In this document: positions 34,723 through 43,587 of the stretch, in pieces | How positions within the stretch are numbered: the first letter of the stretch is position 1 | How the letters are laid out: every line of letters begins with the position of its first letter | From: Flavobacteriales bacterium | Lineage (GTDB): Bacteria; Bacteroidota; Bacteroidia; Flavobacteriales_G; Salibacteraceae | Assembly (NCBI GenBank): GCA_003499525.1 | Contig: DNTB01000066.1 | Span: 1-64,000, forward strand | Reading direction: 5' to 3' | DNA length: 64,000 nucleotides | Made by a program: the position numbers and the translations under genes | Notes under the pieces: generated by a model | Seen by the model: the letters and a program-made list of their open reading frames with translations, nothing else | Database searches by the model: none | What the model was told of the DNA's origin: nothing

Positions 34723-35544
34723 ATGGCAGTTAAAAAACTAAATCCGATAACACCCAGTCAGCGCTTCAAAGTAGTCAATGATTTTGCAGATATTACTACA
34801 GACAAGCCTGAAAAAAGCCTTACGAAGCCCTTGAAGAAAAGTGGTGGAAGAAATAATTCGGGTCGCATGACCGTAAGGTACAGAGGAGGCGGACACAAAA
34901 GACGCTATCGGATTATCGATTTCAAACGCGATAAGCACAATGTAAAAGCTACTGTAATAAGTATAGAGTATGATCCGAACCGATCAGCTCGAATAGCACT
35001 ATTGCAATATGCAGACGGTGAAAAGAGATACATTATTGCGCCAAGTGGAGTCACTGTAGGTCAGGTTGTTGAATCAGGAAGAGGTGTAGCTCCGGAAGTA
35101 GGAAACGCTTTGTATTTAGAGGATATGCCTTTGGGTACAATTGTGCACAATGTAGAATTAGCGCCTCATCAGGGAGCTAAAATGGCTAGAAGTGCAGGAG
35201 CATTCGTTCAGGTCACCGCAAAGGAAGGTAAGTATGTGGTAGTTAAACTTCCCAGTGGTGAAACCAGAATGATTCTGAAAAAATGTTTGGCAACCGTAGG
35301 GTCGGTTTCGAATTCTGATCATGCGCTTGAAAGAAAAGGGAAAGCCGGTGCAAGCAGATGGAAAGGCAGAAGACCAAGAACCAGAGGCGTTGCCATGAAC
35401 CCTGTAGATCATCCTATGGGTGGAGGAGAAGGTAGAGCATCTGGAGGACATCCAAGATCAAGAACAGGACTTCCAGCCAAAGGATATAAAACGAGAAAGC
35501 CTAAAAAGGCTTCCAGCAAATACATCATAGATAAAAGGAAATAA
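34723..35544 (+). CDS. rplB: 50S ribosomal protein L2
   Basis: 273 residues. L2 is a core rRNA-binding protein needed for peptidyl transferase activity. GRMTVRYRGGGHKRRYR and the C-terminal RGVAMNPVDHPMGGGEGR with its conserved His are intact. Gaps are 18 nt upstream and eight downstream. Normal length. Confidence 0.98.
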   Translation: MAVKKLNPITPSQRFKVVNDFADITTDKPEKSLTKPLKKSGGRNNSGRMTVRYRGGGHKRRYRIIDFKRDKHNVKATVISIEYDPNRSARIALLQYADGEKRYIIAPSGVTVGQVVESGRGVAPEVGNALYLEDMPLGTIVHNVELAPHQGAKMARSAGAFVQVTAKEGKYVVVKLPSGETRMILKKCLATVGSVSNSDHALERKGKAGASRWKGRRPRTRGVAMNPVDHPMGGGEGRASGGHPRSRTGLPAKGYKTRKPKKASSKYIIDKRK

Positions 35545-35552
35545 GAGAAAAA

Positions 35553-35819
35553 ATGAGTAGGTCACTGAAAAAGCCCCCATTCGTTCACTATAAATTGTTG
35601 CAACGAGTTGAAGAAACTCAGGCATCCAAGAAGAAGTCAACCATCAAGACGTATTCAAGAGCGTCTATGATTACTCCAGAGTTTGTCGGGTTGACAATCG
35701 CCGTTCACAATGGTAATAACTTCATTCCTGTTTATGTAACGGAGAATATGGTGGGGCATAAACTCGGCGAGTTCGCGCCTACCAGGAAGTTCAGAGGACA
35801 CTCAGGTAATAGAAAATAA
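35553..35819 (+). CDS. rpsS: 30S ribosomal protein S19
   Basis: 88 residues. S19 forms a pair with S13 in the 30S head. MSRSLKKPPFVHYKL and the C-terminal GHKLGEFAPTRKFRGH are hallmark segments. It lies eight bases after rplB and 18 before rplV. Confidence 0.98.
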   Translation: MSRSLKKPPFVHYKLLQRVEETQASKKKSTIKTYSRASMITPEFVGLTIAVHNGNNFIPVYVTENMVGHKLGEFAPTRKFRGHSGNRK

Positions 35820-35837
35820 GCCGGTTAACAGAGAGCC

Positions 35838-36245
35838 ATGGGATCAAGAAAAAGAAATAGAGCAGAAGCCATCAGGGAAGAGCGAAAGTCTCTGTATATG
35901 GCAAAACTGAACAACTGTCCAACAAGTCCCCGGAAGATGAGGCTGATAGCGGATATGATTAGAGGATTGGAAGTAGAAAAAGCTTCAGCAGTTCTTCAAT
36001 TTTCGAAACAGGAAGCTTCAACAAAACTTGAGAAGTTATTGCGTTCAGCTATTGCAAACTATGAAGTAAAGACTGGTGAAAACTGGGAAAATGCTGGCCT
36101 TTTCATTAAAGAGATAAAGGTTGACAGCGCTAGAATGCTGAAAAGAATTCAACCGGCACCACAAGGTAGAGCGCATAGGATAAGAAAGCGCTCAAATCAT
36201 GTGACGCTCATATTAGATACGATTCAAGAAAATACTGAAGAATAG
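35838..36245 (+). CDS. rplV: 50S ribosomal protein L22
   Basis: 135 residues, with a basic N-terminal extension of ~20 residues before the core (KLNNCPTSPRKMRLIADMIR), as in other Bacteroidota. Its beta-hairpin lines the exit tunnel near macrolide sites (RIQPAPQGRAHRIRKRSNH). Its stop codon is directly followed by the rpsC ATG with no spacer. Confidence 0.97.
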   Translation: MGSRKRNRAEAIREERKSLYMAKLNNCPTSPRKMRLIADMIRGLEVEKASAVLQFSKQEASTKLEKLLRSAIANYEVKTGENWENAGLFIKEIKVDSARMLKRIQPAPQGRAHRIRKRSNHVTLILDTIQENTEE

Positions 36246-36944
36246 ATGGGACAAAAAACCAATCCAATAGCGAATAGACTTGGCTTCATCAGAGGATGGG
36301 ATTCCGCCTGGTATGGAGGTGATAACTATGGCCACAAAATAAAAGAGGATTACAAGGTTCGCCGTTATCTCAATGCAAGGCTTGAGAAGGCTAGTGTGGC
36401 CAAAATTGTCATTGAGCGCACGCTCAAATTGATGACGGTAACTATTCATACTGCTCGCCCCGGAATTATTATAGGTAAAGGTGGTCAGGAGGTTGACAAG
36501 CTAAAAGAAGAGCTAAAAAAATTGACCAACAATGAGGTTCAGATAAACATCTATGAAGTAAAACGTCCTGAACTCGAAGCCCGATTGGTTGCTGACAGCG
36601 TAGCTCGTCAGATCGAAGGAAGAATTTCATTTAGAAGAGCCGCTAAAATGGCCATTGCTGGTACAATGAGAATGGGAGCTGAAGGAATTAAAGTCCAAAT
36701 CTCAGGACGATTGAACGGTGCTGAAATGGCACGTACTGAAACATATAAGGAAGGAAGAATTCCTCTGCATACATTTCGGGCTAATATCGACTATGCATTA
36801 TCAGAAGCACATACCACCTATGGCCGAATAGGAGTTAAAGTTTGGATTTGCAATGGAGAGATTTTCGGAAAGAGAGATTTATCTCCAAATGTCGGTCAAA
36901 AGTCCAGAGCGCCTAAAGGCAGACAACCCAAAGGAAGAAGATAA
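36246..36944 (+). CDS. rpsC: 30S ribosomal protein S3
   Basis: 232 residues. S3 forms part of the mRNA entry channel and its helicase. The KH domain motif RPGIIIGKGGQEVDKL and the C-terminal RMGAEGIKVQISGRLNGAEM are present. The start abuts the rplV stop, so re-initiation is likely. rplP follows after 22 nt. Confidence 0.98.
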   Translation: MGQKTNPIANRLGFIRGWDSAWYGGDNYGHKIKEDYKVRRYLNARLEKASVAKIVIERTLKLMTVTIHTARPGIIIGKGGQEVDKLKEELKKLTNNEVQINIYEVKRPELEARLVADSVARQIEGRISFRRAAKMAIAGTMRMGAEGIKVQISGRLNGAEMARTETYKEGRIPLHTFRANIDYALSEAHTTYGRIGVKVWICNGEIFGKRDLSPNVGQKSRAPKGRQPKGRR

Positions 36945-36966
36945 GAATCAGAGAAAGTAAAAAACA

Positions 36967-37380
36967 ATGCTGCAGCCTAAGAAAGTAAAGCACAGAAAAG
37001 TCCAGAAAGGCCGAATAAAAGGTACTGCCCAACGAGGTAGTCAGATAGCTTTTGGAACCTTTGGAATTAAAACTCTTGAGATGGGCCGAATCACATCAAG
37101 ACAAATTGAGGCAACACGACGGGCCATCACCAGATATATGAAAAGGGAAGGACAAGTCTGGATCAGGATTTTTCCAGACACTCCAATAACCTCAAAACCA
37201 GCTGAAGTTCGAATGGGTAAAGGTAAGGGAGCACTGGATCATTGGGTGGCAAAAGTTAAACCTGGCCGAATACTTTTTGAAATCGATGGTGTTAGTGAAG
37301 AAGTTGCAAAAGAAGCTTTGCGTCTTGGAACTCAAAAGCTTCCAGTAAAATGTAAAATGGTTACACGAAGAGATTACTAG
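36967..37380 (+). CDS. rplP: 50S ribosomal protein L16
   Basis: 137 residues. L16 helps position tRNA in the A site. MLQPKKVKHRKVQKGR and RMGKGKGALDHWVAKVKPG are conserved. It lies three bases before rpmC. Nothing unusual. Confidence 0.98.
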   Translation: MLQPKKVKHRKVQKGRIKGTAQRGSQIAFGTFGIKTLEMGRITSRQIEATRRAITRYMKREGQVWIRIFPDTPITSKPAEVRMGKGKGALDHWVAKVKPGRILFEIDGVSEEVAKEALRLGTQKLPVKCKMVTRRDY

Positions 37381-37383
37381 ATC

Positions 37384-37578
37384 ATGAAGCAATCAGAGAT
37401 AGTAGAATTGACCAACGACGAGATTGTGGAGAGAATAGAGAATGAATCCAGTTCGATTGAAAAGTTGAGAATGGTTCATGCAGTTTCTCCTTTGGAAAAC
37501 CCTATTCAATTGAGGGAAAAAAGAAGAAATATTGCTCGGCTGAAAACTGAGCTAAAAAAGAGAATGACCAACGCATAA
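37384..37578 (+). CDS. rpmC: 50S ribosomal protein L29
   Basis: 64 residues, a two-helix protein at the tunnel exit near L23. The C-terminal signature PIQLREKRRNIARLKTELKKR is close to the family pattern of Leu-rich helix plus NIARI/LKT. It lies three bases after rplP and 13 before the chosen rpsQ start. Confidence 0.95.
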   Translation: MKQSEIVELTNDEIVERIENESSSIEKLRMVHAVSPLENPIQLREKRRNIARLKTELKKRMTNA

Positions 37579-37591
37579 TTTGAGGGCACAG

Positions 37592-37846
37592 ATGGAAAGA
37601 AATCTTAGAAAAGAGCGTATTGGTGTGGTTATCAGCAATAAAATGGATAAATCCGTTGTGATCAACGTGGAAAGACGTTTCCGTCACCCGATCTACGGAA
37701 AATTCATTAAGAAATCCACCAAATTCATGGCGCACGATGAGAAAAATGAATGCAGCATTGGAGATACCATCCGCATCATGGAAACCAGACCATTATCGAA
37801 AAACAAGAGTTGGCGATTGGTTGAAATAGTAGAAAAAGCCAAATAA
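37592..37846 (+). CDS. rpsQ: 30S ribosomal protein S17
   Basis: 84 residues from ATG 37592 (MERNLRKERIG); a TTG at 37580 is in frame but would add four residues not usual in the family. S17 is an early-binding OB-fold protein of the 30S body. GVVISNKMDKSVVI and the C-terminal RPLSKNKSWRLVEI are typical. Confidence 0.97.
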   Translation: MERNLRKERIGVVISNKMDKSVVINVERRFRHPIYGKFIKKSTKFMAHDEKNECSIGDTIRIMETRPLSKNKSWRLVEIVEKAK

Positions 37847-37859
37847 TCAATAGAGAACG

Positions 37860-38228
37860 ATGGTACAGCAAGAATCAAGGCTAAATGTGGCCGATAATAG
37901 TGGAGCACGAGAAGTGTTGGTAATCAAAGTTCTCGGGGGTACACGCAGAAGATATGCTTCAATTGGCGACAAAGTAGTGGTTACTGTAAAAAATGCCATG
38001 ACTAACGGTAACGTCAAAAAAGGACAAGTATCAAAAGCAGTAGTGGTAAGAACAAAGAAAGAGGTAAGGAGAAACGATGGTTCCTACATTCGGTTCGATG
38101 ATAATGCTGTTGTTCTACTCAACAATGCAGGAGAAATGGTAGGTACCCGAATTTTTGGACCCGTTGCCAGAGAACTTCGCGAAAAACAGTTTATGAGAAT
38201 TGTATCACTGGCACCAGAAGTACTATAA
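37860..38228 (+). CDS. rplN: 50S ribosomal protein L14
   Basis: 122 residues, exact family length. L14 forms part of the subunit interface and the RsfS-binding site. Opening MVQQESRLNVADNSGAR and the closing RELREKQFMRIVSLAPEVL are diagnostic. It starts the spc block but is only 13 nt after rpsQ, with no separate promoter. Confidence 0.98.
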   Translation: MVQQESRLNVADNSGAREVLVIKVLGGTRRRYASIGDKVVVTVKNAMTNGNVKKGQVSKAVVVRTKKEVRRNDGSYIRFDDNAVVLLNNAGEMVGTRIFGPVARELREKQFMRIVSLAPEVL

Positions 38229-38231
38229 AGA

Positions 38232-38555
38232 ATGAGAAAAAAACTTCATATAAAAACCGGAGATACGGTAATGGTAATTGCCGGAAACGAGAAAGGTCGG
38301 CAGGGACGAGTTCTATCCATCAATAAAAAGCGAGACAGAGCTATTGTTGAAGGATTGAATATGATCAAAAAGCATCAAAAACCAACTTCCGAGAATCCAC
38401 AAGGTGGAATTCATGAAACGGAAAGCGGAATCCATGTTTCCAACCTGATGGTTATTGATTCTAAAGGTAATCCGACCAGAGTGAGAAGAAGTACAGAAGC
38501 GAACGCAAAGGGGGAAGAACGTATTTCGGTAAAATCTAATACAGCGATTAAGTAA
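38232..38555 (+). CDS. rplX: 50S ribosomal protein L24
   Basis: 107 residues. L24 initiates 50S assembly. The KOW motif is seen in KTGDTVMVIAGNEKGRQGRV (8-27), and the QGGIHETESGIHVSN segment is typical. The stop overlaps the rplE start by one base. Confidence 0.97.
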   Translation: MRKKLHIKTGDTVMVIAGNEKGRQGRVLSINKKRDRAIVEGLNMIKKHQKPTSENPQGGIHETESGIHVSNLMVIDSKGNPTRVRRSTEANAKGEERISVKSNTAIK

Positions 38556-39100
38556 TGAGTTACGAGCCGAACTTAAGAAAGAGATATCAGGAGAATATCG
38601 TTCCTGCATTAATGGAGAAATTTCAGTACTCTTCTATCATGCAGGTACCCAAGCTGGAAAAAATCATCATCAGCCAGGGTGTTGGAAAAGCGACGTTGGA
38701 CAAGAAGCTTACGGATAATGCGATTAACGAACTTAGTTTAATCGCAGGTCAACAAGCTGTAGCGACCGTCTCAAAAAAGGACGTTTCAAATTTCAAACTG
38801 AGAAAGGGAATGGCCATCGGAGCCAAGGTTACACTGCGTGGAGACCGCATGTTTGAATTTCTGGAACGACTTCTTGTTGTTGCACTTCCAAGAACAAGAG
38901 ATTTTAGGGGAATCGGAAAAAAGCTGGATGGACGAGGTAATTATACCCTCGGGATCAAAGAGCAGATCATTTTCCCCGAAATAGACATAGATAAAGTACA
39001 AAATATTACAGGGATGGACATCACGTTTGTTACATCAGCCAATACTGATGAAGAAGGCAAAGCACTTCTGGATGCATTAGGATTCCCTTTTAAAAAATAA
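38555..39100 (+). CDS. rplE: 50S ribosomal protein L5
   Basis: 181 residues. L5 binds 5S rRNA and contacts the P-site tRNA. KLEKIIISQGVGKA and the RTRDFRGIGKKLDGRGNYTL segment are conserved. The TAATG junction with rplX suggests coupling. rpsN follows after 15 nt. Confidence 0.98.
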   Translation: MSYEPNLRKRYQENIVPALMEKFQYSSIMQVPKLEKIIISQGVGKATLDKKLTDNAINELSLIAGQQAVATVSKKDVSNFKLRKGMAIGAKVTLRGDRMFEFLERLLVVALPRTRDFRGIGKKLDGRGNYTLGIKEQIIFPEIDIDKVQNITGMDITFVTSANTDEEGKALLDALGFPFKK

Positions 39101-39115
39101 AATAGGAGCAGATAA

Positions 39116-39385
39116 ATGGCAAAAGAATCGATGAAAGCCCGGGAAAAAAAAAGGGCTAAAATGATCGAAAAGTACTCTGAGAAGAGGGCTCGTCTAAAAG
39201 CTGAAGGCGATTGGGAAGGACTACAAAAGCTTCCAAAAAACTCCAGTAAAGTCCGAGCACACAACAGATGTTCCATTACCGGCCGCCCCAAAGGGTACAT
39301 GCGTCAGTTTGGAATATCGAGAGTTACGTTCAGAGAAATGGCAGTTCAGGGGCTTATCCCTGGAGTGAAGAAAGCAAGTTGGTAA
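39116..39385 (+). CDS. rpsN: 30S ribosomal protein S14, zinc-independent form
   Basis: 89 residues. This is the longer, cysteine-poor form: the C-terminal core NRCSITGRPKGYMRQFGISR has one Cys and no CxxC pairs, so no zinc is bound. A purine-rich AGGAG lies eight bases before the ATG, but I do not treat it as a real Shine-Dalgarno site because the lineage rarely uses one. It sits between rplE and rpsH. Confidence 0.97.
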   Translation: MAKESMKAREKKRAKMIEKYSEKRARLKAEGDWEGLQKLPKNSSKVRAHNRCSITGRPKGYMRQFGISRVTFREMAVQGLIPGVKKASW

Positions 39386-39400
39386 GCTAAAGAAAGAATA

Positions 39401-39796
39401 ATGACGGATCCAATAGCAGATTACCTGACCAGAATTAGAAATGCCCAAAAAGCAGGTCATCGTGTGGTAGAAATACCTAGTTCAGGATTGAAAAAAGAAA
39501 TGACAAAAATCCTTTTCGATAAAGGATATATTCTGAACTACAAATTTGAAGATGACAGGCCTGGAGGTAATATCAAGATTGCATTGAAGTACGACAGAAA
39601 GACGATGACACCAGCCATAACTCAGCTAAAAAGAGTAAGTACGCCCGGTCTTCGTAAATATGTTGGATCAACAGAAATACCAAGAGTCCTGAACGGTATG
39701 GGAATAGCAATACTGTCGACATCCAAAGGGGTGATCACCGATAAAGAAGCCAAAGAACTCAACGTCGGCGGAGAAGTACTCTGCTACGTGTATTAA
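39401..39796 (+). CDS. rpsH: 30S ribosomal protein S8
   Basis: 131 residues. S8 binds the 16S central domain; in E. coli it also represses the spc operon at the rplX-rplE junction. MTDPIADYLTRIRNAQKAGH and the closing VGGEVLCYVY are typical. No S8-like leader structure can be asserted here from reading alone. Confidence 0.98.
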   Translation: MTDPIADYLTRIRNAQKAGHRVVEIPSSGLKKEMTKILFDKGYILNYKFEDDRPGGNIKIALKYDRKTMTPAITQLKRVSTPGLRKYVGSTEIPRVLNGMGIAILSTSKGVITDKEAKELNVGGEVLCYVY

Positions 39797-39820
39797 TTAT
39801 AATATTAAGAATTTACCAAA

Positions 39821-40372
39821 ATGTCAAGAATAGGTAACCTACCCGTTGCAATCCCATCAGGAGTTGAGGTGAAGATCGATAAAGGAGTCCTTGCTGTAAA
39901 AGGAGCTAAGGGCGAGTTGTCTCAAAATATTGATGAGGATATTGAGGTAAAGATTGAGGACGGAACGATAACCGTTGCCAGAAAATCTGATTCAAAAGAT
40001 CATAGGGCAAAACACGGATTGTACCGGTCCCTGATTAACAATATGATCATTGGAGTTAGTGAAGGTTATAAGCTGGAACTCGAGTTGGTAGGAGTAGGTT
40101 ACAGAGCTAACGCTAACGGCCAAAATCTTGAAATGTCTTTGGGCTTTTCCCATAACGTCTTGTTTCAACTTCCGCCGGAGGTTAAAGTTAGCGCCGTTTC
40201 TGAAAGAGGAAAGAGCCCAATTGTAACCCTCGAGTCACATGATAAACAACTTATTGGTATGGTTGCGGCAAAACTGAGATCCTTGAGAAAACCAGAACCG
40301 TATAAAGGAAAAGGTATCAGATTTAAGGGTGAACAGATTAGAAGAAAAGCAGGTAAAGCTGCGGCTAAATAA
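39821..40372 (+). CDS. rplF: 50S ribosomal protein L6
   Basis: 183 residues. L6 sits near the GTPase-associated centre. MSRIGNLPVAIPSGVEVKID begins the protein and PEPYKGKGIRFKGEQIRRKAGK ends it, as in the family (a 22-residue run shown in part only: KGKGIRFKGE). It lies 24 nt after rpsH and eight before rplR. Confidence 0.97.
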   Translation: MSRIGNLPVAIPSGVEVKIDKGVLAVKGAKGELSQNIDEDIEVKIEDGTITVARKSDSKDHRAKHGLYRSLINNMIIGVSEGYKLELELVGVGYRANANGQNLEMSLGFSHNVLFQLPPEVKVSAVSERGKSPIVTLESHDKQLIGMVAAKLRSLRKPEPYKGKGIRFKGEQIRRKAGKAAAK

Positions 40373-40380
40373 TTTGCGAA

Positions 40381-40737
40381 ATGAGCAAGAGTAAAGCAGA
40401 AAGAAGAGAAAAAATCAGACGAAGAGTCCGCTCCAAGATCAAAGGCACAGCAGATCGCCCAAGACTTGCGGTATACAGAAGCAACAAAGAGATCTATGCA
40501 AATATCGTTGACGATGTTTCAGGAACAACCTTGGTGGCAGCAACGTCATTATCTAAAGAAGGGAACAATTCCAGCATGAATAAAGTAGATCAGGCAAAAG
40601 AGTTGGGTAAAGAAGTGGCAAAGCTGGCAGCTGAAAAAAACATAGTGGATGTAGTATTCGACAGAAGCGGTTATCTCTATCACGGAAGAGTGAAAGCATT
40701 AGCTGAGGGAGCACGTGAAGGAGGACTAAAATTTTAA
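40381..40737 (+). CDS. rplR: 50S ribosomal protein L18
   Basis: 118 residues. L18 binds 5S rRNA with L5. ADRPRLAVYRSNKEIYANIV and the C-terminal FDRSGYLYHGRVKALAEGAR are conserved. Gaps are eight and three nt to its neighbours. Nothing unusual. Confidence 0.98.
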   Translation: MSKSKAERREKIRRRVRSKIKGTADRPRLAVYRSNKEIYANIVDDVSGTTLVAATSLSKEGNNSSMNKVDQAKELGKEVAKLAAEKNIVDVVFDRSGYLYHGRVKALAEGAREGGLKF

Positions 40738-40740
40738 TTA

Positions 40741-41256
40741 ATGGCAAAGAGCGTTCAAAAAATTAGATCAGCAGAAATTGAGCTGAAAGACAGATTGGTA
40801 AACATCAGAAGAGTAACCAAAGTAACCAAAGGGGGACGTACTTTTTCTTTCTCCGCTATGGTCGTTGTTGGTGATGAAAATGGTGTGGTAGGAGTTGGTC
40901 AGGGCAAGGCGAAAGAAGTCACTGGAGCTATTGCCAAAGGGATCGATTCAGCTAAGAAAAACCTGATTAAAGTGCCGCTTGTAAAAGGCACCATTCCACA
41001 TGAACAAACCGGTAAATATGGAGGGGCACGAGTATTGATCAAGCCAGCTTCAAACGGTACCGGCGTTATAGCAGGAGGTGCGATGAGAGCTGTATTGGAG
41101 AGTGTTGGTGTTAAGGATGTATTGGCAAAATCAAAGGGATCCTCTAATCCTACTAATTTGGTTAAAGCTACAATGGATGCTTTGGTGCAATTAAGAGATG
41201 TAAATCAAATCGCTCGTTTAAGAGGCGTATCTGTCGAGAAAGTATTCAAAGGGTAA
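40741..41256 (+). CDS. rpsE: 30S ribosomal protein S5
   Basis: 171 residues. S5 controls decoding fidelity and forms part of the mRNA entry. The double-stranded-RNA-binding-like core begins ELKDRLVNIRRVTKVTKGGR; GVGQGKAKEV and SNPTNLVKAT follow. It lies three bases after rplR and six before rpmD. Confidence 0.98.
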   Translation: MAKSVQKIRSAEIELKDRLVNIRRVTKVTKGGRTFSFSAMVVVGDENGVVGVGQGKAKEVTGAIAKGIDSAKKNLIKVPLVKGTIPHEQTGKYGGARVLIKPASNGTGVIAGGAMRAVLESVGVKDVLAKSKGSSNPTNLVKATMDALVQLRDVNQIARLRGVSVEKVFKG

Positions 41257-41262
41257 GAAAAG

Positions 41263-41442
41263 ATGGGAAAAATTAGGGTAACACAGGTAAAATCGGACAT
41301 CAAGAGACCATCAGATCAAAAAGCCACATTGGTTGCTCTTGGGTTGGGTAGAATTAATAAAACCGTTGAACACGAGGGAACCCCTCAAATCATGGGAATG
41401 ATCAAGAAAGTTCAGCACCTGGTAAAAACAGAGACTGCATAA
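41263..41442 (+). CDS. rpmD: 50S ribosomal protein L30
   Basis: A 59-residue gene, short and easily missed. MGKIRVTQVKSDIKRPSDQK is followed by LVALGLGRINKTVEHEGTPQ, the L30 core, and ends near VQHLVKTETA. It lies between rpsE (6 nt) and rplO (1 nt), its conserved place in the spc operon. Predicted to bind 23S rRNA near helix 38. Confidence 0.95.
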   Translation: MGKIRVTQVKSDIKRPSDQKATLVALGLGRINKTVEHEGTPQIMGMIKKVQHLVKTETA

Positions 41443-41443
41443 C

Positions 41444-41890
41444 ATGGAACTGAATAACCTTAAGCCTGCCAAGGGCTCAGTAAAAAACAAAACCCGAAAA
41501 GGGAGAGGACAAGGATCTGGCAAAGGAGGAACCTCAACAAGAGGCCACAAAGGAGCCAAGTCACGTTCCGGATACAGTAAAAAAATCGGTTTTGAAGGTG
41601 GGCAAATGCCACTCCAAAGGCGAGTTCCGAAATTTGGATTCAAAAGCCTGAACCGCATAGAATACAAGGCCGTAAATCTCGATGCACTCCAAAAACTATC
41701 CGATGAGTTTAAGGTGGAGGAAATCACTATAAATACCCTCATCGAGCACGGTTTGGCAAATACTAAAGACAGAATTAAAATACTTGGCAGAGGTAAACTT
41801 ACCAGCAAAGTAAATGTAGAAGCTCACGGATTCTCTGAGGCTGCGAAAAAGGCAATTGAAGCAAACGGTGGTGAAGTGAAAACGGTATAA
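41444..41890 (+). CDS. rplO: 50S ribosomal protein L15
   Basis: 148 residues. L15 is a late-assembly protein with a glycine/lysine-rich N-terminal tail (RKGRGQGSGKGGTSTRGHKG) that threads into 23S rRNA. GFEGGQMPLQRRVPKFGFK is the family signature. It starts one base after rpmD and ends four before secY. Confidence 0.98.
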   Translation: MELNNLKPAKGSVKNKTRKGRGQGSGKGGTSTRGHKGAKSRSGYSKKIGFEGGQMPLQRRVPKFGFKSLNRIEYKAVNLDALQKLSDEFKVEEITINTLIEHGLANTKDRIKILGRGKLTSKVNVEAHGFSEAAKKAIEANGGEVKTV

Positions 41891-41894
41891 CCGT

Positions 41895-43229
41895 ATGAAG
41901 AGATTTATTGATACTATAGTTAATATTTACAAGATTGAAGAGCTGAGAAACCGGATTCTTCTAACTCTTGGGTTTATTCTTATTTACAGGTTAGGGTCCT
42001 TTGTGGTACTGCCGGGAGTAGACCCTATTGAATTGGAAAGAGTATCAGAAGGAGCAACAGGTCTTGCAGCTTTATTAAATCTTTTTGCAGGAGGAGCCTT
42101 CTCCAGAGCTTCTGTTTTTGCTCTTGGAATTATGCCCTATATCTCGGCATCCATTGTGATGCAGCTGCTTGGTATAGCAGTGCCCTCCATTCAAAAAATG
42201 CAGAAAGAAGGAGAAAGTGGAAGAAATAAAATAAACCAGTGGACCCGATTTCTAACCATAGCTATTACCATTGGGCAGGCACCAGGTTATCTGGCACTCC
42301 AGGTTCCACAACAGGCCATAGTAAATCCAGGATTCTGGACCTTTACACTCCCATCAATTATCATCCTCACTACTGGTACATTATTCGTAATGTGGCTGGG
42401 CGAGAAGATTACAGACAGAGGTATAGGGAATGGGATTTCACTGATCATCATGATCGGAATTATTGCCAACCTGCCTACAGCATTCCTTTTTGAGTGGGAT
42501 CATCAAATGGGCGATACCGGTGGAGGTTTAGTAGTTCTTCTCGTGGAAATTGCGATACTGCTGGCTGTCATTTTGGTTACTGTTCTTCTGGTGCAGGGAG
42601 TCCGTAGAATTCCTATTCAGTTTGCCAAGAAGATGCTGGGTAATCAACAGGTGCAAGGCGCAAGACAATTCATTCCACTTAAGGTGAATGCTGCCGGTGT
42701 AATGCCGATCATCTTTGCGCAGGCTTTGATGATGCTCCCCATAACGTTGGTGAACTTTTCACAATCTGATGAATTGACCACCTTCGCTGCAATATTTAAT
42801 GACTTTAGCGGATTTTGGTACAATTTCATTTTTGCAATGCTTATCATCGTATTCACCTATTTCTACACCGCTATCACTGTGAACCCACAGCAAATGGCGG
42901 ATGATTTGAAGAAGAATGGAGGATTCATACCTGGAGTTAAACCGGGGAGGGATACGGCCAACTTTATTGACACCATTTTGTCGAGAATAACATTCCCGGG
43001 AAGTATATTTCTTGCCATAATCGCTATTCTACCGGCTTTTGCGATAAAAGCGGGAGTAACGACCAATTTCGCCATATTTTTTGGTGGAACTTCACTTCTT
43101 ATTATGGTTGGAGTAATTCTCGATACACTACAACAAATTGAAAGCTATTTATTAATGCGACACTACGACGGTCTGATGAAATCAGGTAAACTGAAAGGCC
43201 GTGCTGGTGCATTTGGTATGACAGGGTAA
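41895..43229 (+). CDS. secY: preprotein translocase subunit SecY
   Basis: 444 residues with about ten membrane helices. SecY forms the channel of the Sec translocon. The early segment RILLTLGFILIYRLGSFVVL, the region LGIMPYISASIVMQLL and the cytoplasmic loop GRNKINQWTRF are diagnostic, as is FIPGVKPGRDTANFID in the last third. infA follows after five bases; map, often found here in other bacteria, is absent. Confidence 0.97.
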   Translation: MKRFIDTIVNIYKIEELRNRILLTLGFILIYRLGSFVVLPGVDPIELERVSEGATGLAALLNLFAGGAFSRASVFALGIMPYISASIVMQLLGIAVPSIQKMQKEGESGRNKINQWTRFLTIAITIGQAPGYLALQVPQQAIVNPGFWTFTLPSIIILTTGTLFVMWLGEKITDRGIGNGISLIIMIGIIANLPTAFLFEWDHQMGDTGGGLVVLLVEIAILLAVILVTVLLVQGVRRIPIQFAKKMLGNQQVQGARQFIPLKVNAAGVMPIIFAQALMMLPITLVNFSQSDELTTFAAIFNDFSGFWYNFIFAMLIIVFTYFYTAITVNPQQMADDLKKNGGFIPGVKPGRDTANFIDTILSRITFPGSIFLAIIAILPAFAIKAGVTTNFAIFFGGTSLLIMVGVILDTLQQIESYLLMRHYDGLMKSGKLKGRAGAFGMTG

Positions 43230-43234
43230 ATTTT

Positions 43235-43453
43235 ATGGCAAAACAACCATCGATAGAACAAGACGGAGAAATTAAGGAAGCACTTCCTAACGCTTTTTTT
43301 AGGGTAGAGCTAGAAAATGGTCATGTAATACTGGCTCATATTTCTGGAAAGATGAGACAGTACTACATCAAAATCTTGCCCGGAGACAAAGTAAAAGTGG
43401 AAATGTCCCCTTATGACCTTACCAGAGGACGAATAACCTATCGATATAAATAG
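43235..43453 (+). CDS. infA: translation initiation factor IF-1
   Basis: 72 residues, exact family length. A single OB-fold (S1-like) with EALPNAFFRVELENGHVILA and RGRITYRYK. IF-1 occupies the A site during initiation. It lies between secY and rpmJ, as in most bacteria. Confidence 0.97.
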   Translation: MAKQPSIEQDGEIKEALPNAFFRVELENGHVILAHISGKMRQYYIKILPGDKVKVEMSPYDLTRGRITYRYK

Positions 43454-43459
43454 GAAATT

Positions 43460-43576
43460 ATGAAAGTCAGAGCATCATTAAAGAAGCGCAGTGCGGATTG
43501 CAAGATCGTCCGAAGAAAAGGGCGATTATATGTGATCAATAAAAAGAACCCAAAATTTAAACAACGCCAAGGTTAA
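43460..43576 (+). CDS. rpmJ: 50S ribosomal protein L36, cysteine-poor form
   Basis: 38 residues, very short. MKVRASLKKRSADCKIVRRK and the ending NPKFKQRQG identify L36. Of the four zinc ligands of the standard form (three Cys, one His) only Cys14 remains; the others are Ser/Ala, Asn and Phe. This is the zinc-independent C-minus form. It lies six bases after infA. Confidence 0.95.
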   Translation: MKVRASLKKRSADCKIVRRKGRLYVINKKNPKFKQRQG

Positions 43577-43587
43577 TCAGATAAGAT

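Noticed and set aside
39104..39108. AGGAG before rpsN as a Shine-Dalgarno site
   Set aside because: Bacteroidota rarely use such sites and none of the neighbouring ribosomal genes has one, so chance in purine-rich DNA is more likely.
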